Origin: JBDIAG01 sp047974565
GTDB taxonomy: Bacteria > Actinomycetota > Actinomycetes > Actinomycetales > CAWJMD01
Assembly (NCBI GenBank): GCA_047974565.1
Contig: JBKECN010000097.1
Span: 1-64,000 of the forward strand
Direction of reading: 5' to 3'
Length of the DNA stretch: 64,000 bases
Below are positions 53,034 to 61,810 of the stretch, piece after piece. The position numbers and the translations under genes were made by a program. The number at the start of each line of letters is the position of its first letter. Within the stretch, counting starts at the first letter, position 1. The notes below the pieces were generated by a model. The model made no database searches. It saw nothing but the letters and a program-made list of their open reading frames with translations, and had not been told where the DNA came from.

Positions 53034-55786
53034 CCCTCACCGCCTTCCTGGGGCCGGATCAGACCGACGCAGGAGTAGGGCAGATCGGCCACCTCCTCGA
53101 CGGGGACCTCACGCTGCTCGGCCAAGGCGAGCACATGCTGCAGGTCGGGCCGGGCGCAGGGACGGATGAGGATCCGTTCGGGGACCCGACGCAGCAGGAC
53201 CCGGGTGGTCTCGCCGACCCCCGGTTTGACCAGGTTGACCTGACCGATCCGGTACTCGCGCGAGATGCGCTCCACGGCCTGCCATCCGGCCCAGTCCGGG
53301 GTGCGATCCGATGCGGCGAGCACCGGCCAGTCCCGCTGCACCTGGGAGTAGACGTCGGCGAAGGCGCCGCTCACCGCGTCCAGGAAGTCCGTGGAGACGT
53401 CGTCGGCGGCCAGGCCGGCGTAGAACTTCGCCCCGTGGAAGTCACCGGGCCCGATCAGCCGGTCGGACAGGACGGTGCGCGAGACGAGCCCGGACACGGT
53501 CGAGTTCAGGCAGGCGGACGGGATGAGGAAATCCTCCCGGGTGCCGTACGTGCGCACGCAACGCCCGGGGTCGGCCAGCACCACCAGCTCGGGGTCGAAG
53601 GCGGTGCCGCGCTCGGTGTTGTAGGCGGTGATCGCCGCGGTCAGTTCGCGAGTGATGGCCCCCTTGCCGGTCCATCCGTCCACGAACACGGGGCGGGCCG
53701 GCTGCGCCGCGAGATAGTCCATCGCGAGCGTGTCGATGCCCCGGCCCCGCACGATGGAGACCGCATAGTGCGGCACGTCGGCGCCCCGGGTGAAGGCGTA
53801 CCAACGGCGCAGCAGGATGCCCACCGGCACCCCCGCTCGGGCGAGCGAGACCAGCATCCCGGGACGCGGATCGTCCGGCTGCGGGGTGAGTCGCTCCTGC
53901 CAGGCGATCTCGGCCACCAGGCCGACGTTGTAGGCGATGCGACTGGCCGACTCGCGTACCGACTCGGCGAACAGCGCGGTGTACGCCTCGTCCGGGTGGA
54001 ACTCGATGGGCAGGGATTCGGCGTAGTGGGCGCGCCCGGACTGGATCTCCCGTTCGCGGTGTTCGGTGTCGGCTTCGAGGTCCACGCCGGACAGGTCGGT
54101 GAGCAGCCAGGCGACCTCGTCCGGGCGGTAGGAGCCGAAGCTGGGGCCCACCAGGGGCGCCGGCATGCCCGGGAGGGTAGGTGCCCAGGCCGGACCCGAC
54201 GGCGGACGGTCGTCGGTGGGGATGACCACTTCGGTGTAAGGGGAGCCCGGAAGGTCGAGGGCCTGGGCCAGCCGGCTCGGGGAAGGTTCGGGGTGCTCGT
54301 CCGAGGGGAGGTCGCGCACGAGCAGGATCCGATCCCAGCGGGGCTGGTCGTGGCCGGGGCGAACGTTGTACGCGTACCGACGGTCGGGGCCGCCGGGCTC
54401 ACTCGAGGCCTCGTCGGCCTCGAACTGCACCACGGTCCGCAGCGGGTAGTCCGGATCGTCCACCGCCACGGCCGGTGACCGGGTGGTGGACGAGAAGCGC
54501 ACGGTGGCGGTGGGCTCGGCGTCGGCGAAGGCTTGGGCCAGCAGCAGTGGAGCGGCCAGGAACTCCTCGGTGCCGAGCACGAGCAGTCGTTCGCCGGCGG
54601 TGGCAGCCCAGCGCCCGGCGGCCCCCAGCATCGCTGCCGCCAGGGTCTGTCGGCTCCGGGCGTCGATGCCGTGCCGTCCGCCCTCGCGGGCCTGGCCCAG
54701 CTCGGCGACCTCGATGTGCACCGGCGGCATCGGCGGGGGCGGCATGGGCGGGGGCGGGGCTGGGCAGGCGTCCTCACCCCGTGCTTGGTGCCGGGAAATC
54801 AGCGTCCCGGACGGCTGCTGGCGGGGGCTGACGTCCCCACGCCGTGCTTGGTGCCGGGAGATCAGCGCTGCGGCCCGGTCGCCCAGGTCGGTCGGCAGGT
54901 GAACCCGCCCTCTGGCCAGGGACACCACATCGATCCGGGTGCCGAGCTGCGCGGCGTAGGTGGCCATCGCCTGCTCGTGCTCGGGGTCGCGCATGTCGAC
55001 CAGGGCTGCCACCACGTACCGGGCCCGCGGAGCTTGTGCGTGTAGCGACCCGATGGTATTGAGAATCGTTCTGCCCGTGGTGAGTTCGTCATCGACGAGC
55101 ACGAGGGGCCGGGCCGCGGCGCGAGCTCCGATCAGCAGCCCGGGGTCGTGCGGGCTCAGCAGGTGGCTGGTGGCATGGGAGTGTTCCTCCTCGAATCCGG
55201 CGATGCTGGGGACCGTGGTCACCCGGCGGGTCGAGTGCAGGTAGTCGCTGCCGGCCAGGGCATCGGCAACGCAGTGTCCGAGGCCGGTGGCTGTCTCGCA
55301 GTAGCCGAGCACGGTGGGTGCCGGGCGCAGCGGTGGGGTTTGGCGCACCGCGCGCCGGGCTGCGGACCCGAAGCGGCGCGCGGCCTCGCCGGGCGGTGGG
55401 CCCTGGTCGTCCTCACCGGACGTTTCGCCGTGCGATGCCAGGGCCTCGGTGAGCAGCGCTGCCAGGCCGCCGCGGTCTCTGGGCGCGCCGGCCAACACGT
55501 CATGGACGAGGAGGCCGAGCAGGAGGCCGCTGCCGTAGACGATCCGGGGGTCGGTGGGCACGTGCTTGCCCAGCACCGTGGAGACGAGCAGGTGAGCCCG
55601 CTTGGGATTGCGGCGCAGGCCGACTCCGACGAGGTCCTGCACTCGCAGGCCGAGACCGCGTCCATCCGCACCCTCGGCGGCCGGCGGGCGAGGGCTCGTC
55701 TCGGCGAGTGCCGATGCCTGGTCAGGGTCGAAGTCGTCAAGGGTGACGCCCGTGTGCGCGCGCATCCAGTGCGAGGGCGCACTCAC
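53030..55786 (-). CDS. PRTase-TRSP-StiP-PELOTA fusion enzyme
   Basis: 918 residues in one frame. Parts: an orotate-PRTase-like domain (about 45-305) with PRPP loop LVLVDDELTTGRT (229-240); a Pro-rich linker (about 310-355); a TRSP domain (about 356-535) with the TRSP signature at 434-438; a StiP/cysteine-protease-like PRTase (about 549-790; GSYRPDEVAWLL, VDGWTGKGAI); and a PELOTA RNA-binding-like tail (about 840-910). In most genomes these make two proteins. GTG 55786 overlaps the citrate-lyase-like stop by 4 bp; the next in-frame ATG is 55765. Comparative genomics predicts that such sets make a nucleoside-like metabolite. Confidence 0.85.
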   Translation of the reverse strand: MSAPSHWMRAHTGVTLDDFDPDQASALAETSPRPPAAEGADGRGLGLRVQDLVGVGLRRNPKRAHLLVSTVLGKHVPTDPRIVYGSGLLLGLLVHDVLAGAPRDRGGLAALLTEALASHGETSGEDDQGPPPGEAARRFGSAARRAVRQTPPLRPAPTVLGYCETATGLGHCVADALAGSDYLHSTRRVTTVPSIAGFEEEHSHATSHLLSPHDPGLLIGARAAARPLVLVDDELTTGRTILNTIGSLHAQAPRARYVVAALVDMRDPEHEQAMATYAAQLGTRIDVVSLARGRVHLPTDLGDRAAALISRHQARRGDVSPRQQPSGTLISRHQARGEDACPAPPPPMPPPPMPPVHIEVAELGQAREGGRHGIDARSRQTLAAAMLGAAGRWAATAGERLLVLGTEEFLAAPLLLAQAFADAEPTATVRFSSTTRSPAVAVDDPDYPLRTVVQFEADEASSEPGGPDRRYAYNVRPGHDQPRWDRILLVRDLPSDEHPEPSPSRLAQALDLPGSPYTEVVIPTDDRPPSGPAWAPTLPGMPAPLVGPSFGSYRPDEVAWLLTDLSGVDLEADTEHREREIQSGRAHYAESLPIEFHPDEAYTALFAESVRESASRIAYNVGLVAEIAWQERLTPQPDDPRPGMLVSLARAGVPVGILLRRWYAFTRGADVPHYAVSIVRGRGIDTLAMDYLAAQPARPVFVDGWTGKGAITRELTAAITAYNTERGTAFDPELVVLADPGRCVRTYGTREDFLIPSACLNSTVSGLVSRTVLSDRLIGPGDFHGAKFYAGLAADDVSTDFLDAVSGAFADVYSQVQRDWPVLAASDRTPDWAGWQAVERISREYRIGQVNLVKPGVGETTRVLLRRVPERILIRPCARPDLQHVLALAEQREVPVEEVADLPYSCVGLIRPQEGGEG

Positions 55787-56940
55787 GCGATCAGACTCTC
55801 GGCGAGCACGTCCACGAAGGTCGTGTCCTTGTTGGCCACTCCGAAGGCCCTGGCGCGGGCGAGGGTCCGGCGGGCCCAGGCCAGGTGCGGGCGCGATTCG
55901 TTCATCTTGTTTCGATAGCCCGAGGCGGCCACCCCACCCGCTGCGGCGGTGGCCACGATGTCCTTGGCGTCGGCGTACTCCTCGTGGGTCACCACGAAGA
56001 GGGAGTGCACCACCGGGACGTGGCTGGGATGGATCACGGTCTTGCCTTGGATTCCATTGGCCTTGTCCAGTTCGACCTCGCGGATGAGACCGTCCATGTC
56101 CCGGCTCATCAGTCGCCTGCGTAGTTCCTCGGCCTGATGCTCGGCGAAGATGGTCTGGCGAAGCCGCGGGCGGAAGATCCGCTCGGCCGAGGAGAAGTAC
56201 TCCCACACGGGCCCGGTGATGACGAAGCCGTCGTCGGCGCGACCCAGATAGCTGATGATGTCGGCCAGCACGAGTGCCACCACTCGCAGGTCGTACACGG
56301 TGGTGTCCGGCTGTCGCCGCAGACCGAAGACGCCGGAGATGTCGGTGGCACCGATCCGAACGGCCAGGATCCGGTCCCGGTGGGCCCGCAGGGTGCGCAG
56401 GATCCACGTCAGGCAGGCCTGGCGGTGCTCGGACAGGCATACTCGCTCGGACTCCAGCACGGGCATGCAGTAGAGCGGACGGGCGTGGTCGAACTCGGCC
56501 TGGATCACCGCGCGCAGGTATCGCTCGCCGCTGAGCTCGTCGAACTTCGGCAGCACGAAGCCGGTCAGCGCGGCCAGACCGTCACCGAGCCGTCGGCACA
56601 GCGCCGTGACCTGCTCGGGGGAGCGCACCCGTACGAAGAGCAGGGGCCCCTCGTGGTTCGCGTGCGCGTGATCCTTCAGGGCCTGGACGAGGTTGTCCTC
56701 GGCCATCGGCACGTCGCGATCCGAGATGGAGTCCTCCAGGCAGAGCACCATCGAGGTGACCCCGCGACGGGCCTGTTCGGTGATGCTGGTCGCCAGCTCG
56801 TTGCGGGTCGCCGGGGTGTACAGGGTGGCTCCCAGCGCCATCGCCAGGTGCCGGCTCGGGCTGGACCGGGTAAAGGGTTCCGGCTCCTTGGCGAAGAGCT
56901 GGGTTCGGGCGGTCGATGAGAGTTGAGCGAAGTGCTGCAT
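55783..56940 (-). CDS. HpcH/HpaI aldolase/citrate lyase beta-like enzyme of the Ter module
   Basis: 385 residues. The TIM-barrel family marks are present: MVLCLEDSI, FVRVRSPEQV, PKFDE and GIQGKTVIHP. Such proteins cleave or form C-C bonds with CoA or keto-acid substrates. In Ter operons they are thought to prepare a precursor for the nucleoside-like product. ATG 56940 follows TGAGGAG. It overlaps the fusion gene by 4 bp. The 230 bp between this gene and the TerD-type gene upstream show nothing specific. Confidence 0.88.
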   Translation of the reverse strand: MQHFAQLSSTARTQLFAKEPEPFTRSSPSRHLAMALGATLYTPATRNELATSITEQARRGVTSMVLCLEDSISDRDVPMAEDNLVQALKDHAHANHEGPLLFVRVRSPEQVTALCRRLGDGLAALTGFVLPKFDELSGERYLRAVIQAEFDHARPLYCMPVLESERVCLSEHRQACLTWILRTLRAHRDRILAVRIGATDISGVFGLRRQPDTTVYDLRVVALVLADIISYLGRADDGFVITGPVWEYFSSAERIFRPRLRQTIFAEHQAEELRRRLMSRDMDGLIREVELDKANGIQGKTVIHPSHVPVVHSLFVVTHEEYADAKDIVATAAAGGVAASGYRNKMNESRPHLAWARRTLARARAFGVANKDTTFVDVLAESLIA

Positions 56941-57170
56941 ACGCTCCTCAGCTGTCCAGTGTCGGTTCAAGGGTGGTCGGCTCGAGCGCGACCAGTGCCC
57001 GGGGCGTTGGCGCCGTCGGGTCTCGGAGTTCTCGACGGATCGCGAACCGTCGGCGTTCCCGGCCAGGTGCGACGGTGCGTGACGGGGACGTGCGTGCGGC
57101 CGAGCCGAGGCCACCACAGTAGGCGTGCCGGGGCGAGCGGGCGCGCCGAAGTGCCGAATCCGGCTCATCC

Positions 57171-58574
57171 CTAGCGCTGCTGGGCGGGGGCGCCGCGCCG
57201 AGGCAGGGTGAAGCCGTACGCCCAGGCGATCACCCCGGCTGAGCCGGAATGGTCTCGCCCGTTGAGGTACTCCGACTCCAGGCGAAGGACGAAACTGCCA
57301 CCGACCCGGTGCACCGAGGCCAACGCGCACGTGGAGGCCCAGGGCTGGCCGGGGGTGGGTCGCAGTTCCACCGTGGCACCGCCGCGCAGGCTGACCGACA
57401 TCCACGGGTCGAGCTGCTGCCACTGCGGATGCCCGTGCCAGGCGTACACGAAGAGCACCATTCGCCGCAGGTGGCTCAGGTGCCGGACGCTGGCCACCAG
57501 CGTCTGGCCGTCCTGCTCGCTGCGCCCGCCCAGGCGCAGCACCGTGTTGCCGGCGTACGAGGCCGCGTCATTGCCGGGGACCGAATCGGGCCCACCGACG
57601 TACAGCACGCCGGTGGTGCCGTCATTGAACTGCCACACGCACCCCAGGTGCACATCGGTGCTCGGACGCACCCCGGCCGCCGCCGCCCGGGGATCGGAGG
57701 GCACCGTGTTCCAGTGCAGGGTCAGGTGCAGAGATCCGCTACTGGCCTGCTCGCCGCCGATGACGACCTTCGGGTGCTCGGCGTCCAGCACCGTGCGACC
57801 TCGCAGCTGGGGCACTGGCAGGGAGTGCTGCCCGGTGCCCGCGCTGCCGGTGAGGGGGTCGGCAGAGAAGTCCAGGGCGGAGTTGCCGGTTCGGCGCAGG
57901 TCCGGGGTGTCGCGCAGGGGTGGGCGGCGCCGCAGAAAGGCCAGGCGCGGCTGGGCCGGGGTGGCCGCACCGGACACCGGCGAACCCAGCGGTGCTCCCC
58001 CAGGTGTGGGGGAGGCGGGCGCGGGTGAGGCAGTCGCGTGGCCGGCCGTGGGCAGCGGTGCCGACGCGGTCGACCTGCCGTCGTTAGATGGTCCGGCCCC
58101 GCCCAGATCCAGCGACACCGGGGGGCCGGCTCGATCAGGCCCCGCGGAACCGGCCGAGGCCACCCCGCCCGGTCCCGCACCCGGGCGGGGTGGGCGGCTC
58201 AGGTCGAGGTCGGGTGAGACAGCGTCTGGGCTGGGGGCGGGCAAGGTCTCCGAGCGGGGTGGGCGGCTCAGGTCGAGGTCGGGTGAGACAGCGTCCTGAT
58301 GGTCCGGGCGCCGGGCCCGGTGCCGGGTGTAGTCGATCCGGACTCGCTCGCGTCCGATCGGCAGGTCTGTCAACTCCAACGAGGGTCCGGCTGAGTCGGC
58401 CCGGTGAGGACGAGGCGGGTCCTGCCGATTGGCGCCGTGGCGTCCCATCTCGGTCGGGCTGACCGGCGACCCGGTGGCACCCGTTGACCCTGCCGCCGTC
58501 CCTGCACCGGATCCGGTGGTAGCAGGGGCGCGCCGCCGCAGGAATCCAAGATCGGGCCGCTGCGGTGCACTCAT
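57171..58574 (-). CDS. TerD/TerA-family protein with long disordered N-terminus
   Basis: 467 residues. The first 250 or so are Pro/Ala/Asp-rich and disordered with recurring short motifs (DLDLSRPPR twice, VSLDLGG, LAFLRRR, LGFLRRR). The last 190 or so are a TerD/TerA-like domain (ASSGSLHLTLHWNT to VIAWAYGFTLPRR). The ATG overlaps the stop of the TerD gene upstream by 4 bp. A 42-bp in-frame DNA duplication accounts for the twin motifs. The short motifs may dock onto partner domains. Confidence 0.8.
   Translation of the reverse strand: MSAPQRPDLGFLRRRAPATTGSGAGTAAGSTGATGSPVSPTEMGRHGANRQDPPRPHRADSAGPSLELTDLPIGRERVRIDYTRHRARRPDHQDAVSPDLDLSRPPRSETLPAPSPDAVSPDLDLSRPPRPGAGPGGVASAGSAGPDRAGPPVSLDLGGAGPSNDGRSTASAPLPTAGHATASPAPASPTPGGAPLGSPVSGAATPAQPRLAFLRRRPPLRDTPDLRRTGNSALDFSADPLTGSAGTGQHSLPVPQLRGRTVLDAEHPKVVIGGEQASSGSLHLTLHWNTVPSDPRAAAAGVRPSTDVHLGCVWQFNDGTTGVLYVGGPDSVPGNDAASYAGNTVLRLGGRSEQDGQTLVASVRHLSHLRRMVLFVYAWHGHPQWQQLDPWMSVSLRGGATVELRPTPGQPWASTCALASVHRVGGSFVLRLESEYLNGRDHSGSAGVIAWAYGFTLPRRGAPAQQR
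58185..58295 (-). repeat. Two 42-bp direct repeats within the TerD-type gene
   Basis: Identical units at 58185-58226 and 58254-58295, offset by 69 bp (23 codons). They encode the repeated DAVSPDLDLSRPPR segment. Confidence 0.9.
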
Positions 58575-59134
58575 GAGGTCAACTGCGCCCCGTAGTCGCG
58601 GGCCAAGCCGGCCAGACCATCTGCCCACCCCTGCCCGACGGCGCGGAACTTCCAGCCGGAGCGGTGCCGGTAGAGCTCTCCGAAGGCCAGCGACGTCTCG
58701 CTACCTGCGTCGTGGTCCAGCGTGTACCGCACGAGTTCCCGGCCGCTGTCCAGGTCGCTGAGTTGGATGTACAGGTTGTGGAGTTGGCCGAAGCTCTGCC
58801 GTCGGGGAAGCGCGGAGTAGAGGGTTCCGGTGAACACGATCCTGGCCACGTAGTCGGGCACGTCCGTCAGATCCACCTCGATCTGCTCGGCGTCCGAGCG
58901 GCGGGTGGGTGCACTCGCCTCGGGCCCCGGGGTGGCCGCGGCGTCCAGTTGGGAGGCGAAGACGACGTAGTCGTCGGTGGGGACCCGACCGTCGTCTCCG
59001 GTGAGCAGCACCGCCAGATCGACCTGGTAGTCCCCCGTGGGGGCGGTCCAGCCCAGCCCGACCAGCACCCGACGAAGTCCGGGAGCCAACTCGGTGAGCA
59101 CGACATTGGCTCCGCGGGTCAGGGCTGTGCTCAT
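58571..59134 (-). CDS. terD: TerD-family protein 3, divergent metal loop
   Basis: 187 residues with the TerD frame VLVGLGWTA, SFGQLHNLYIQL, WKFRAVGQGWADGLAGLARD. The Asp in the GLGWD motif is Thr, and the acidic loop GDNLTGEGEGDDE of the other TerDs is replaced by RRSDAEQIE. Calcium binding may be weakened. ATG 59134 follows AAGGGAG. It is coupled to the next gene. Confidence 0.88.
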   Translation of the reverse strand: MSTALTRGANVVLTELAPGLRRVLVGLGWTAPTGDYQVDLAVLLTGDDGRVPTDDYVVFASQLDAAATPGPEASAPTRRSDAEQIEVDLTDVPDYVARIVFTGTLYSALPRRQSFGQLHNLYIQLSDLDSGRELVRYTLDHDAGSETSLAFGELYRHRSGWKFRAVGQGWADGLAGLARDYGAQLTS

Positions 59135-59282
59135 GCTGGACGGCTCCCTTCGGTGCTCGCCTGTCAATCCCGTGGTCCCGCACGGGCGGTCTCCAGCCGA
59201 CGAGCCAAGGACCAGTCGAGCAGGGCTCGCCGTCGGGCTCACGGCCGGTGCGCCGGCACGCTAGAGGTCCGATCTCCGCATG

Positions 59283-59858
59283 CTAGAGGTCCAATTCTGA
59301 CCTGGCGAACTTCGAGTGCAGGAACCGGCCCTGGTTCGTCAGGAGTTGAGCGTCCCCGGCGTAGATCGCCGTGGCGTACTCGCGGGCTCCGGCGGCGAGC
59401 AGGTCGAGTTGTTCGATGAGCTCCTCGGCCGGGCTGTTGCCGCTGGCATTGCGGTGGGTGGCGACGAAGTCGCGGGGTAGGCGCAGGTAGGTCTCCACTG
59501 TGGTCGGCAGGTAGTCGGTGATCACCGCGCGAACGCCGATCATCTCGGCCTCCGTGGCGGGAGACTGCTGCAGGTAGGCCAAGAGCGGACGCAGCACGTC
59601 CTCCACCTCACGCACCGCTGGGACGCCACCCTCCGGCATCCGCTCGCCCTCCCGGTTCACCCGGCGGATGAGTTCGGTCAGCGTCTCCTCGAGTTCGTGC
59701 GGGGTGATCGGCTCCCCGGCCGGTGCGGCACCGGGCCCGGTCGTCGTCGCGCCCGGGGGAGCCTGCTCGGGGTCGCGATACTCGCGCTCGGCGTGCTCGC
59801 GCTCGGCGTGGGTATCAGCTGGCGATCGCCCGAACAGGTTCGCCCAGAACGAGCTCAC
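59283..59858 (-). CDS. Small hypothetical protein of the Ter module
   Basis: 191 residues, acidic, probably helical. An N-terminal charged low-complexity part (AEREHAEREYRDPEQ) is followed by ELEETLTELIRRVNREGERM and RAVITDYLPTTVETYLRLPR. GTG 59858 lies 3 bp after the TelA stop. Proteins like this accompany TelA in actinobacteria and may bind it. Function unknown. Confidence 0.72.
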   Translation of the reverse strand: MSSFWANLFGRSPADTHAEREHAEREYRDPEQAPPGATTTGPGAAPAGEPITPHELEETLTELIRRVNREGERMPEGGVPAVREVEDVLRPLLAYLQQSPATEAEMIGVRAVITDYLPTTVETYLRLPRDFVATHRNASGNSPAEELIEQLDLLAAGAREYATAIYAGDAQLLTNQGRFLHSKFARSELDL

Positions 59859-59861
59859 CAG

Positions 59862-61112
59862 TCAGCCCCGATACGGCTGCTGGGTGGAATCGCGCACGCT
59901 CTCGGCGTGCGAACGGTCCAGGTATGGCGCCGCGCGTTCGATCTGCTGTTCGAGAGCACCCACGGTCTGCGACATGGTCGCCACCGCCTGGGCCTTGTAG
60001 GTGTCGATGGCCTCCATGGTGGCGAAGACATTGTCGAAGGCGCGTTGCAGGGTCTCCACGCTCACCGTCGCCTGCGCTGCCTGTTGCTGCACCTGAGCGC
60101 CCTGCTGGCGCAGCATCACCGAGGTGGACTCGATCATCGAGTTCGTCGTCGCGTTGAGGGCGTTGATCTGGTCGAGTACCAGCTTCTGGTTGTTCAGCGC
60201 CTGGGCGACGATGACCGCGGTGCGCAGGGCCGCCACCGTCGTGGTCTGGGCCCGGTCGACGCCCTTGATCAGCTCGACGTTGTTCTTCTTGACCAGGTCG
60301 AGGGCGAGATATCCCTGCACCGCCACCGCGAGCTGGGTGAGCAGATCCTGGCGACGCTGACGGATCGGGAAGAGCGCGTCGGAGGTGAGGGTGTCGGCGT
60401 CCGGTCCGTGACCCGCCGAGCGCAGCTCGCTGATCTTGGCCTCGGTGGCCCGGTCGAGCGCGCCGGCGAGCGTCACGTACTCGCTGAGTTTGCCCATCAA
60501 CGCCCACATGTTGGCCCGCTCGGCCTCGATCGCGGCGTTGTCCTTGCGGAGTTCGTCCTGACCCGAGGCCAGCGCGCGGATGATCGCGTCCAACTGCTGC
60601 TGAGCGGACTGGTACCGGTCGAAGTAGGCTCGCAGCCGGTCTCCGCCGGGCAGCAGCCCGAAGAGTCGGCGGGCCCCCTTGAGGTCGGCCTTGCCCGGGT
60701 CGAGGTCGGTGATCATCGTGCGCAGTTCGGCCAACGACCCGGCTACCTTCGCCTGAGAGCCGGCACCGACACCCTTGGTGCCTTCCAGCGCGGCGGCCGG
60801 GCGCTGCAGCATCCGGTTCGAGACCTGGCTCGACTCGCGGATCTCGCGCTCTCCCATCGAGGTGATCGCGGCCACCTTCTGGCCGAACTCGGGACTGCGC
60901 ACATCGACGCTGGCCAGGTCGTCCACGAAGGCCGCGGCCTTGGCGGCGATCGCCTCCTGCTGCGCCTCACCCACCGGGACCATCCCGGCGGCCTGCTCCT
61001 GTGGCACCACCGGCACGGGAGCGGGTGGGGTCAAGGTGAGGTCGGGTGCGGTCTTGGTGGCGGGCGGCGCCAGCGGCGCGGAAAGATCCAGCGGTTCGGA
61101 CACGTTCTCCAT
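59862..61112 (-). CDS. telA: TelA-family toxic-anion resistance protein
   Basis: 416 residues, helical. A Pro-rich start with PLDLSAPLAPP and DLTLTPP is followed by the TelA core (FPIRQRRQDLLTQLAVAVQG, VKKNNVELIKGVDRAQTTT). It is first in the leftward module and presumably a soluble partner of TerD and TerC at the membrane. ATG 61112 follows AAGGGGATGG. Confidence 0.9.
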   Translation of the reverse strand: MENVSEPLDLSAPLAPPATKTAPDLTLTPPAPVPVVPQEQAAGMVPVGEAQQEAIAAKAAAFVDDLASVDVRSPEFGQKVAAITSMGEREIRESSQVSNRMLQRPAAALEGTKGVGAGSQAKVAGSLAELRTMITDLDPGKADLKGARRLFGLLPGGDRLRAYFDRYQSAQQQLDAIIRALASGQDELRKDNAAIEAERANMWALMGKLSEYVTLAGALDRATEAKISELRSAGHGPDADTLTSDALFPIRQRRQDLLTQLAVAVQGYLALDLVKKNNVELIKGVDRAQTTTVAALRTAVIVAQALNNQKLVLDQINALNATTNSMIESTSVMLRQQGAQVQQQAAQATVSVETLQRAFDNVFATMEAIDTYKAQAVATMSQTVGALEQQIERAAPYLDRSHAESVRDSTQQPYRG

Positions 61113-61444
61113 CCCCTTCCGGCCTGCTGTCAGGCCTCTCCCCAGACTATGGGGTCGCTTGCTCGCTGTCGGGTTCCAACGACGCTGAAGCCCGCCCGGT
61201 TCGCGGATCGGGACGTCTCAGGGCACGGTCAGGGACTGCCCGGGTGCGCCGGCCCTGGTCAGGGTGCTGGTGAAGTGATGCCCAGAGGTGACGTTGCTGG
61301 GCGGTGCCGACGTCGGCCAGCGGTGAAGATGCGGTGTCCGGGCTGGGCGACTCTGGTGCCCGACCGCTCCTGACGCCGACCGCGACCGTCGTCCGGGGGC
61401 AGACTCTCTCGGTGAGATCTGACCGGGTGAGCGGAGTCGCCGGG
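61113..61444. other. Divergent upstream region of telA
   Basis: About 330 bp. It must contain the promoter of the Ter operon. I see no clear operator, hairpin or RNA gene. The N-terminal codons of the rightward gene may extend into it, as several GTG codons are in frame. Confidence 0.4.
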
Positions 61445-61810
61445 ATGCCTGGATCCGGCGGACAGCGGACGGGCAACCACGAAGGACGGCGAGCGCGTCC
61501 GGGCCTGGCCGGCGCGCGGTTGTCATTCGCGGTGGCCATCTGGACGGCTGCCGTGCTGGTCACCGTCCTGGTGGCCGCCCAGACCCGGATCGGGCCGGTG
61601 GTCTTGCGGTTGTCCGGCACCCATGGTCTTCACCTGGGCGATCTGGTCGTCGCGTTCGGATGTGCGCTCGGCGCTGCGACCCTGACGGCCCTGCTGCCGC
61701 ACAGATCGGGCCGACACCTGGTCGGCCGGACGTCGAAGCAACCGGCGCAGATGCCGGATCAGGGTCTGGGAGGTGGCCCGATCACCGCCGGCCGGGATCG
61801 CAGGTCATGA
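61445..61810 (+). CDS. LapA-like (DUF1049) small membrane protein
   Basis: 121 residues with two transmembrane helices (FAVAIWTAAVLVTVLVAA and LGDLVVAFGCALGAATLTAL) separated by a short TRIGPVVLRLSG loop, the shape of LapA/DUF1049 proteins. The start is uncertain: ATG 61445, or GTG codons at 61412 or 61427. Its end overlaps the convergent helicase stop. Confidence 0.5.
   Translation: MPGSGGQRTGNHEGRRARPGLAGARLSFAVAIWTAAVLVTVLVAAQTRIGPVVLRLSGTHGLHLGDLVVAFGCALGAATLTALLPHRSGRHLVGRTSKQPAQMPDQGLGGGPITAGRDRRS

Noticed and set aside
53030..54166. StiP-PELOTA as a separate gene from ATG 54166
   Set aside because: There is no stop before it in the frame and no ribosome site ahead of that ATG, so a single fused protein is the simpler reading.
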